Source of the DNA: Dehalococcoidia bacterium
Lineage (GTDB): Bacteria > Chloroflexota > Dehalococcoidia > GIF9 > UBA5629
Length of the DNA: 5,100 bases
NCBI GenBank assembly: GCA_014384515.1
Contig: JACNFS010000161.1
Coordinates: forward strand, 1 to 5,100
Direction of reading: 5' to 3'
Below the pieces are notes generated by a model. That model saw only the letters and a program-made list of their open reading frames with translations, had not been told where the DNA came from and did not search any database. The translations under genes were made by a program, and so were the position numbers. Each line of letters starts with the position of its first letter. Position 1 is the first letter of the stretch. Positions 1-4,434 of the stretch are shown here, piece after piece.

Positions 1-2586
1 TACGAGAGAGACCTACAAACCGGCATCGCTACATTTTATAGTGATATAGACAGCCATTTAGGCTATGAACCTGGCGAGTATCCTCGCACTATGGAGGATT
101 GGCGGGAACACGTCCACCCAGAAGACCTCGCCTGGATAGATAGGCGAAGCATATATCAGTTGGAGCCAGATGTGCCACATAGCATAGAGTACCGCATGAG
201 GAAGAAAGATGGGACATACATGACCTGGTGGGATCGGGTCATGTTGATAAGGGATGAAAAAACAGGTAAGCCTATAAAATTTATTGGGGCTGCAACTGAC
301 ATCACCGAGCGCAAACAGGCGGAGGAGGCGCTGCGGGAGAGTGAGGAAAAACTGCGTCTCATGTTTGAATCCGTGACCGAGGGAATTACTATCACTGACC
401 TTAATGGAAATGTAGTTGATACTAATGAAGCTACGGCTCGCATGCATGGTTGTTATAGTAAAGAAAAACTCATTGGACAAAGTGCCTTTGCTCTTATAGC
501 CGAAAGAGACCAAACGAGGGCTATAGAAAATTTGAAAAGAACGCTGGAAGAAGGGTATATCGGGGCTCTTGAATACACGTTATTGCGGGAAGATGGGAGC
601 GAATTTCCTGGCGAACTAAACGCTGCCCTTATAAGGGATATGTCTGGTAGTCCAATCGGATTCGTTGCGATTACTACGGACATCACCGAGCGCAAGCAGG
701 CGGAGGCGGCGCTGAGGGAGAGTGAGGAGAAGCTGCGGCGGATGTTTGAGTCGGTCAGCGATGGCATAGCGGTCACTGACCTGGACGGAGTCATCACCGA
801 TGTCAACAGGCGAACGGTTGAAATGCTGGGCTATGCTACCGAGGATGACCTGGTGGGAAGGAATACATTTGACCTCGTAGCACCCGTTGACGGAGAACGT
901 GCAGCGGCGAACATGCAGAGGACGCTGCAGGAAGGTCGCGCTGAAGGACTGGAATACACACTGGTGAAGGCAGATGGCTCTGTCTTTCCGGGCAACATGG
1001 GGACCAGTGTACTGAGGAATGCTTCGGGCGAACCGGCCGGCTTCATTGCGGTCACGCGGGACATCACCGAGCGCAAGCAGGTGGAGGAGGAGGTACGCAA
1101 GAGTGAGGAGCGATTGAAGGTCACGTTGGATTCCATACAGGCCGGAGTTGTTATCATCGACGAGGAGACACGCGCCATCGTTGATGTTAACCCTTATGCT
1201 GCCGGGATGTTCGGTGCTTCCAACGAGAAAATCATTGGTCACGTTTGTCACAAGTTTATCTGCCCGGCTGAAGTGGGGGAATGCCCGATTATCGACCTCG
1301 GACAGAGCGCAGATAACTCAGAGCGCGTGCTTGTAAACATTAATGGGGAGAGCATACCCGTTCTCAAAACTGTAAGTCGCATAATGCTGGGTGGGCGCAA
1401 CTGCCTGCTCGAGAGCTTCGTTGACCTCAGTGACCGAAAGGAGATGGAAGAGGAACGGCGGAGAATTGAAAACCTCGAATCAATTGGTACCCTTGCCGGC
1501 GGCATTGCCCACGACTTCAATAATATTCAAACCGGCATCATGGGTAATATCAGCCTGGCAAGGAGATATGCAAAACCGGAAAGCAAGGTCGAAGAAAGGT
1601 TACTTGAAGCGGAAAAGGCATCGCTACGGGCAAAGGACTTGACCCGGCAGCTGCTGACCTTTGCCAGAGGTGTAGCCCCAATTAAGAAGCTGGTTTCTAT
1701 CGCCGAATTGATAGAGGATTCCACCACCTTTGCCCTGAGGGGCTCTAACGTCAGGTGCGAGTTTTCTTTTCAATATGACCTCCGGTCGGTAGAAATCGAT
1801 GAAGGACAGATAAACCAGGTCATTACTAATCTGGTCCTCAATGCTGGCGAGGCCATGCCTGGAGGTGGAATAGTCAACATAGGAGTCAAGAACAGGGTCA
1901 TTACCACAAGAAGTGCTTTACCACTGCCCGAAGGAAACTATTTAGAGATAACCATAGCAGACCACGGGGTGGGCATATCGAAAGAAAATCTCAGGAAGCT
2001 ATTCGACCCCTATTTCACCACCAAGCCGAAAGGAAGCGGGCTGGGATTAAGCACTGCTTATTCCATAATCAAGAACCATGGTGGCCGCATCACCGTGAAT
2101 TCCAGGTTGGAGGTTGGGACAACCTTCCATATCTATCTTCCTGCTTCAGAAAAACCAGTCCCGGTAAAGAAGGAAGCAGCAGCCGAAACCACTGTTGCCA
2201 GCAAAGGCAGGATTCTGGTGATGGATGATGAAGAGGCTATCAGGGAACTCCTCCACAATGAACTGACCGGTATCGGGTATGAAGTGGAGCTTACTGTTGA
2301 TGGTACCCAGGCAATTGAGCAGTACACCCAAGCCAGGGAGTCAGGGCAGCCCTTTGATGCAGTCATCCTGGACCTGACTGTTCCCGGTGGGGTGGGAGGC
2401 AAAGAGGTCATTGAGAAGTTGCTTGAAATAGACCCGGGCGTAAAAGCAATTGTTACCAGTGGGTACTCCACCAACCCGATAATGTCTGCCTTCAGGGAAT
2501 ATGGCTTCAGCGCTGCTGTCGCCAAACCATACAGCACTGGAGAGTTAGAAAAGATATTGCGCAGCATAACAGGAAACGGCGAGTGA
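1..2586 (+). CDS. Multi-PAS hybrid sensor histidine kinase with C-terminal receiver (5'-partial)
   Basis: Frame 1 is open from base 1 to the TGA at 2584-2586 (861 visible residues). Codons before the ATG at 91 already read as PAS sequence (LGYEPGEYPRT), so that ATG is internal and the true start lies upstream. Domains, numbered from the window edge: the end of a PAS_3-type domain (1-99, HPEDLA and YRMRKKDG motifs); two related PAS units (100-226, 227-353), each opening with a DITERKQAE linker; a fourth PAS-like domain (about 371-480) with C416, H417, C421 and C428; HisKA with H504 in GGIAHDFNN; HATPase with N610/N614, DHGVGIS (D654), FDPYFTT and GSGLGL; a receiver (about 736-855) with D742/D743, phospho-acceptor D791, S820 and K842. 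All catalytic residues seen are intact, so the family role is autophosphorylation at H504 with transfer to D791. No membrane segment is visible, suggesting a cytoplasmic sensor; the ligand is unknown. A hairpin follows the stop. Family call is near certain; the signal is not inferable. Confidence 0.96.
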   Translation, partial: YERDLQTGIATFYSDIDSHLGYEPGEYPRTMEDWREHVHPEDLAWIDRRSIYQLEPDVPHSIEYRMRKKDGTYMTWWDRVMLIRDEKTGKPIKFIGAATDITERKQAEEALRESEEKLRLMFESVTEGITITDLNGNVVDTNEATARMHGCYSKEKLIGQSAFALIAERDQTRAIENLKRTLEEGYIGALEYTLLREDGSEFPGELNAALIRDMSGSPIGFVAITTDITERKQAEAALRESEEKLRRMFESVSDGIAVTDLDGVITDVNRRTVEMLGYATEDDLVGRNTFDLVAPVDGERAAANMQRTLQEGRAEGLEYTLVKADGSVFPGNMGTSVLRNASGEPAGFIAVTRDITERKQVEEEVRKSEERLKVTLDSIQAGVVIIDEETRAIVDVNPYAAGMFGASNEKIIGHVCHKFICPAEVGECPIIDLGQSADNSERVLVNINGESIPVLKTVSRIMLGGRNCLLESFVDLSDRKEMEEERRRIENLESIGTLAGGIAHDFNNIQTGIMGNISLARRYAKPESKVEERLLEAEKASLRAKDLTRQLLTFARGVAPIKKLVSIAELIEDSTTFALRGSNVRCEFSFQYDLRSVEIDEGQINQVITNLVLNAGEAMPGGGIVNIGVKNRVITTRSALPLPEGNYLEITIADHGVGISKENLRKLFDPYFTTKPKGSGLGLSTAYSIIKNHGGRITVNSRLEVGTTFHIYLPASEKPVPVKKEAAAETTVASKGRILVMDDEEAIRELLHNELTGIGYEVELTVDGTQAIEQYTQARESGQPFDAVILDLTVPGGVGGKEVIEKLLEIDPGVKAIVTSGYSTNPIMSAFREYGFSAAVAKPYSTGELEKILRSITGNGE
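298..1110 (+). repeat. In-frame tandem PAS units of exactly 127 codons with a repeated linker
   Basis: The linker beginning gac-atc-acc-gag-cgc recurs at 298, 679 and 1060, so the spacing is 381 bp (127 codons) both times. The first 60 bases of the copies at 298 and 679 match at 54 positions by hand count, and the copies at 679 and 1060 share their first 21 bases exactly. The two PAS units (298-678 and 679-1059) align without gaps and agree at about half of their residues. They look like an internal duplication in which the signalling-helix linker stayed more similar than the sensor core. Confidence 0.85.
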
Positions 2587-2592
2587 GCGGTT

Positions 2593-2610
2593 TGTCAGAA
2601 TGACATGTCA
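2593..2610. repeat. TGTCA/TGACA palindrome cluster
   Basis: TGTCA (2593-2597), GAA, TGACA (2601-2605) and TGTCA (2606-2610) follow each other. This makes a spaced inverted repeat followed by a perfect 10-bp palindrome, TGACATGTCA (2601-2610), starting seven bases after the kinase stop. It could be a protein-binding site or the edge of a dispersed intergenic repeat. No function can be assigned. Confidence 0.45.
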
Positions 2611-2611
2611 A

Positions 2612-2650
2612 CGGGGTGAGACCCTGCGTGTAGTTAAGGGTCTCACCCCG
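2612..2650. terminator. Perfect 14-bp hairpin after the kinase gene, probable terminator or 3' stabiliser
   Basis: CGGGGTGAGACCCT (2612-2625) is the exact reverse complement of AGGGTCTCACCCCG (2637-2650), with an 11-base loop, 25 bases after the kinase stop. The stem is GC-rich and unbroken. The downstream bases (CGCAACATAC) have no T run, and none is seen on the other strand either, so it does not meet the classic intrinsic terminator pattern. Its position still suggests a role at the 3' end of the kinase mRNA: a U-less terminator, a block to exonucleases, or a repeat element that happens to sit there. Confidence 0.6.
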
Positions 2651-2657
2651 CGCAACA

Positions 2658-2775
2658 TACTGGCCGATATTTCTGCAACTGAGTACTAGCCTCAATAATC
2701 CAGAATAAACACTGGCAACAGTTGCTCGTGATTTACTTTCGTGTGGGTCGTATCCCATTACTGGCCGATATTTCT
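2658..2775. repeat. 17-bp direct repeat, two copies 101 bp apart
   Basis: TACTGGCCGATATTTCT occurs exactly at 2658-2674 and again at 2759-2775. The bases beyond the repeat differ, and the 84 bases between contain GCAACTG (2675-2681) and its inverse CAGTTGC (2719-2725). No coding frame explains the conservation. Possible readings are paired regulator sites, the ends of a small decayed element, or two members of a genome-wide repeat. Confidence 0.6.
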
Positions 2776-2799
2776 CAGACCACCTCCCGGACTCTCTTA

Positions 2800-2816
2800 T
2801 TATCTCTTTTTATCTC
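2800..2816 (+). promoter_or_regulatory. Phased direct repeat TTATCTC-N3-TTATCTC, candidate activator site
   Basis: TTATCTC occurs at 2800-2806 and 2810-2816, a 10-bp period that puts both copies on the same face of the helix. The pair ends 13 bases before the -35 box at 2830, roughly -65 to -49 from the expected transcript start. That geometry fits activators that bind as head-to-tail dimers, such as OmpR/PhoB-type regulators. The stretch is also generally pyrimidine-rich, so a chance low-complexity match remains possible. Confidence 0.4.
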
Positions 2817-2829
2817 AGTCAAGTTCCTC

Positions 2830-2858
2830 TTGACAAAAGACACTCATTATAGTAGAAT
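2830..2858 (+). promoter_or_regulatory. Sigma-70-type promoter for the receiver gene
   Basis: A perfect -35 TTGACA (2830-2835) is followed after a 17-base spacer by TAGAAT (2853-2858), which matches the -10 consensus at five of six positions. The predicted start near 2865 gives a leader of about 58 bases before the gene at 2923. This is the best promoter match I found in the window and separates the gene 2/gene 3 unit from the kinase transcript. Confidence 0.75.
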
Positions 2859-2872
2859 ATGTGACACTTCAG

Positions 2873-2902
2873 GTATATTCTTGAGAACTTAAGGGAATAT
2901 AC
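2873..2902 (+). promoter_or_regulatory. Inverted repeat in the leader, candidate operator or RNA hairpin
   Basis: GTATATTC (2873-2880) and GAATATAC (2895-2902) are exact reverse complements separated by 14 bases. They lie between the predicted transcript start and the ribosome binding site, ending 8 bases before AAGGAGGT. As DNA this could be a roadblock-type operator about two helical turns wide; as RNA an AT-rich 8-bp stem would be weak, so the DNA-site reading is preferred. Confidence 0.4.
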
Positions 2903-2910
2903 TAACCAGT

Positions 2911-2918
2911 AAGGAGGT
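2911..2918 (+). promoter_or_regulatory. Strong ribosome binding site that favours the second of two adjacent ATGs
   Basis: AAGGAGGT is nearly a perfect complement to the 16S rRNA tail. ATG codons stand at 2920 and 2923. The AGGAGG core ends at 2917, giving 2 bases to the first ATG and 5 to the second, so initiation at 2923 is preferred. The difference is a single Met. Confidence 0.75.
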
Positions 2919-2922
2919 AATG

Positions 2923-3591
2923 ATGTCTCCAGAAAAAGCGACAATCCTGGTGGTTGATGATGAGCCGGGCATAACCGATTTGCTTTCCATCGATTTGAAG
3001 GAGCAGGGATATAGTTGCACTACGGCTGCCACCGGAGAAGATGCTCTGCAGAGACTATCCATGGATAATATTGATGCCGTGCTATTGGGCCTCAGATTAC
3101 CGGGGCTATCAGGGATGGATGTGCTCAAAGAAATAAAATCAAACCGCCCGGAAACAGTTGTCATCGTTATTACTGCTGTTGAAGATACTCAAACCGCTTT
3201 AGAAGCCATTATGCTTGGGGCTGTAGATTATATAACCAAGCCCTTTGAGCTCGAAAGAGTGAATAACAGCTTAGAAGCGGCCTTGAAGGCAAAAACTGTC
3301 TGGTTCAGCAGGGCAATTCCTGAAGAGGAAGATGCCGAGGCTGGAGACGAAGAAACAGACTGGGTACCTTATCTGGATGATATTGCCTGTGGCGTCGAAG
3401 CCAGATTAAATTCGCTTATTGCCCACGCAATAACCAATACTATAGTTGAGAGGACTAATGCCATTGCCCGAAGTCTGGGCATACCTGAAGAGCAGATTGA
3501 GAAATGGGCGGATGCCAGTCGGGAACATATCAAGCGGGTTAATATTCTGGACTCACTCTTAGAGATAGTAGAGCAGGGTCCTGTTGCCTAG
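2923..3591 (+). CDS. Response-regulator-like protein, atypical receiver lacking the phospho-Asp
   Basis: Residues 6-120 form a CheY-like receiver: ILVVDDEPG holds acidic D12/D13, then T84 (VITA) and K106 (TKPF). The position that should be the phospho-acceptor Asp is Gly56: the codon at 3088-3090 is GGC where GAC would be expected, inside LLGLRLPGLSGMDVL. Standard phosphorylation should therefore be lost. An acidic linker (about 133-146, EEEDAEAGDEETD) leads to a helical C-terminal region (147-222) that matches no output domain I can name with confidence; AIARSLGIPEEQIEKWAD within it has helix-turn-helix-like spacing. The frame is intact and the flanking receiver motifs are conserved, so it looks like a maintained pseudo-receiver rather than a decayed gene. 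It has its own promoter and precedes the HTH-receiver gene by 77 bases, probably in one operon. It may act by protein contact rather than phosphotransfer (inference). A start at 2920 would add one Met. Confidence 0.9.
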   Translation: MSPEKATILVVDDEPGITDLLSIDLKEQGYSCTTAATGEDALQRLSMDNIDAVLLGLRLPGLSGMDVLKEIKSNRPETVVIVITAVEDTQTALEAIMLGAVDYITKPFELERVNNSLEAALKAKTVWFSRAIPEEEDAEAGDEETDWVPYLDDIACGVEARLNSLIAHAITNTIVERTNAIARSLGIPEEQIEKWADASREHIKRVNILDSLLEIVEQGPVA

Positions 3592-3618
3592 GGCAGGCAA
3601 CTACGGTTTAGCCCTGCC
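3583..3618 (+). other. Two mutually exclusive hairpins at the gene 2/gene 3 junction
   Basis: GTTGCCT (3583-3589) pairs with AGGCAAC (3595-3601) around a 5-base loop and includes the first base of the gene 2 stop codon. GGCAGG (3592-3597) can instead pair with CCTGCC (3613-3618). The two stems share bases 3595-3597, so only one can form at a time. Neither is followed by a T run, so this is not a clear terminator. Modest support only; it could tune readthrough or stability between the two genes. Confidence 0.3.
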
Positions 3619-3668
3619 AGTATAGTCCCGGCACTAACAGCCGTCCGGATTGTGAGGATAGATATAAT

Positions 3669-4226
3669 ATGCCAGAGCTTATGACTGTAGAGGAATTGGG
3701 GCAGTACCTGCGCTTTACCAGGAAAACGATTTATAAACTGCTCAAACAGGGCAGTATCCCGTCAATTAAGATAGGTAATAAATGGAGATTCGATAAAGAG
3801 GCAATCGATAAGTGGTTACATCAGAGTATTAATGGCACGAAGGCACGTATACTGGTTATTGATGACGATGAGGTAATCCGCTCCCTTTTCAAAGAAACTC
3901 TGGAAGAACAGGGACATACGGTTGTAACTGCCGGCACCAGTGCTGAAGGTATTGACCGGGTGAAACGTTGGGATTTCGACCTTGTTTTCCTTGACCTGAA
4001 AATACCTGAGATGGATGGTGCCGAGCTTATCAAGCAATTAAAGAGCATCAATCCTAAACTGCCGGTAACAATCATCACTGGTTATCCTGATAGTGATACA
4101 ATGAAGAAAGCCCTCAGGGAAGGTCCTCTCGGGGTTATGGATAAACCCTTCGATGCTCAAGACATCATCGCCGCTGTCAATAGCTTTCTACACGTAACTG
4201 AGAAGACAAGTGAGAAGACAAGATAG
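3669..4226 (+). CDS. HTH-receiver fusion: N-terminal excisionase/MerR-like DNA-binding domain, C-terminal receiver
   Basis: This 185-residue protein begins with a compact winged helix-turn-helix of the excisionase family (HTH_17 type, residues 4-52): LMTVEELGQYLR, TRKTIYKLLKQGSIPSIKIG and KWRFDKEAIDKWL are its hallmark segments. A short linker leads directly to a full receiver (59-175) with D65/D66, phospho-acceptor D109 in FLDLKIPEMDG, T137 and K159, so phosphorylation should work. Most response regulators have the receiver first; here the order is reversed. The expected role is phosphorylation-controlled DNA binding or protein contact in the cytoplasm; its target is unknown. The ATG at 3669 follows GAGG (3654-3657) by 11 bases, a little long; Met5 (3681) is a less likely start because the HTH begins before it. 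No -35 box is seen in the 77-base gap, so it is probably cotranscribed with gene 2. The tail ends in a tandem EKTSEKT repeat. A role as a true excisionase is unlikely given the receiver and the absence of an integrase. Confidence 0.92.
   Translation: MPELMTVEELGQYLRFTRKTIYKLLKQGSIPSIKIGNKWRFDKEAIDKWLHQSINGTKARILVIDDDEVIRSLFKETLEEQGHTVVTAGTSAEGIDRVKRWDFDLVFLDLKIPEMDGAELIKQLKSINPKLPVTIITGYPDSDTMKKALREGPLGVMDKPFDAQDIIAAVNSFLHVTEKTSEKTR
4199..4222 (+). repeat. 12-bp tandem duplication at the 3' end of the HTH-receiver gene
   Basis: TGAGAAGACAAG occurs twice in a row (4199-4210 and 4211-4222). It is in frame and adds four residues to the charged C-terminal tail outside the receiver fold, just before the TAG stop. 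Slipped-strand duplication is the simple explanation, and the copy number could vary between strains. Confidence 0.7.
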
Positions 4227-4232
4227 ACTCAC

Positions 4233-4288
4233 ATGGTAAGGTCCGACATCCAGCAGTGTTCCGTAAAGAGCTGTCTCCTTTCCACCAT
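4233..4288 (+). terminator. Imperfect hairpin after the HTH-receiver gene, weak terminator candidate
   Basis: ATGGTAAGG (4233-4241) can pair with CCTT (4277-4280) and ACCAT (4284-4288), giving nine pairs with a 3-base bulge around a 35-base interior. It begins six bases after the stop codon. There is no T run downstream and the loop is long, so the support is weak; it is listed because some transcript end is expected between gene 3 and lysS. Confidence 0.2.
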
Positions 4289-4351
4289 ATCCCACGAACT
4301 TTGAGGTTACCAGTTCACACATATTGACGTAGAACCTTCGATTTCCCCATC

Positions 4352-4380
4352 TTTACTAAGAGTACCGAATACCCTATACT
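4352..4380 (+). promoter_or_regulatory. Candidate promoter for lysS
   Basis: TTTACT (4352-4357, four of six matches to the -35 consensus) is followed after 17 bases by TATACT (4375-4380, five of six matches to the -10). The transcript would start near 4387, leaving a leader of about 48 bases that includes the hairpin at 4403-4421. The -35 is mediocre, so this is a moderate call. Confidence 0.4.
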
Positions 4381-4402
4381 GAAAAAACATACTACTTAAT
4401 AC

Positions 4403-4421
4403 TGAGGCTGAGAAAGCCTCA
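4403..4421 (+). promoter_or_regulatory. Small hairpin in the lysS leader
   Basis: TGAGGCT (4403-4409) pairs with AGCCTCA (4415-4421) around the loop GAGAA. The stem ends two bases before the lysS ribosome binding site GAGGG (4424-4428), so it could influence ribosome access. It is too small, and lacks the conserved T-box sequence, to be a T-box riboswitch. Confidence 0.4.
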
Positions 4422-4434
4422 CCGAGGGTAACCA

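Larger units (their letters stand above)
2587..2919. other. Intergenic region between the kinase and the receiver gene
   Basis: These 333 bases carry no convincing gene. In order they hold a small TGTCA palindrome cluster (2593-2610), a perfect 14-bp hairpin (2612-2650), two copies of a 17-bp direct repeat (2658-2674, 2759-2775), a 7-bp inverted pair GCAACTG/CAGTTGC (2675-2681, 2719-2725), pyrimidine-rich phased repeats (2800-2816), a promoter (2830-2858), a leader inverted repeat (2873-2902) and a strong ribosome binding site (2911-2918). A minus-strand open frame at 2507-2758 crosses part of it but has no good start signal and resembles no family I recognise. Confidence 0.7.

Noticed and set aside
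58..513. Minus-strand open frame of 151 codons opposite the kinase, and similar minus-strand frames at 616-1251 and 2133-2567
   Set aside because: They mirror the plus-strand PAS, kinase and receiver codons, match no family, and lie inside a frame with clear conserved domains. They are shadows.
298..1110. CRISPR-like repeats from the three evenly spaced linker copies
   Set aside because: The copies encode the DITERKQ signalling helix in frame, and the 320-bp intervals encode PAS domains, far from CRISPR spacing.
2507..2758. Minus-strand open frame of 83 codons covering much of the intergenic gap
   Set aside because: It runs through the 14-bp hairpin, overlaps the kinase 3' end, has no ribosome site at a usable distance (a GGGAGG lies about 25 bases upstream), and resembles nothing known.
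3663..3668. TATAAT just before the ATG of the HTH-receiver gene, as a -10 box
   Set aside because: No -35-like hexamer lies at 16-18 bases upstream and no extended -10 TG is present; the transcript would start inside the gene.
3669..3825. Excisionase gene marking a prophage or integrated plasmid
   Set aside because: The HTH is fused in frame to a complete receiver, and no integrase, attachment-site pair or other mobile gene is seen.
4324..4329. TTGACG as a -35 box for lysS
   Set aside because: No -10-like hexamer is found 16-18 bases downstream; the pair TTTACT/TATACT at 4352-4380 fits better.
4227..4434. T-box or lysine riboswitch before lysS
   Set aside because: The conserved T-box core sequence and a specifier stem are absent, and the 208-base gap shows only small helices. 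No lysine riboswitch architecture is recognisable.
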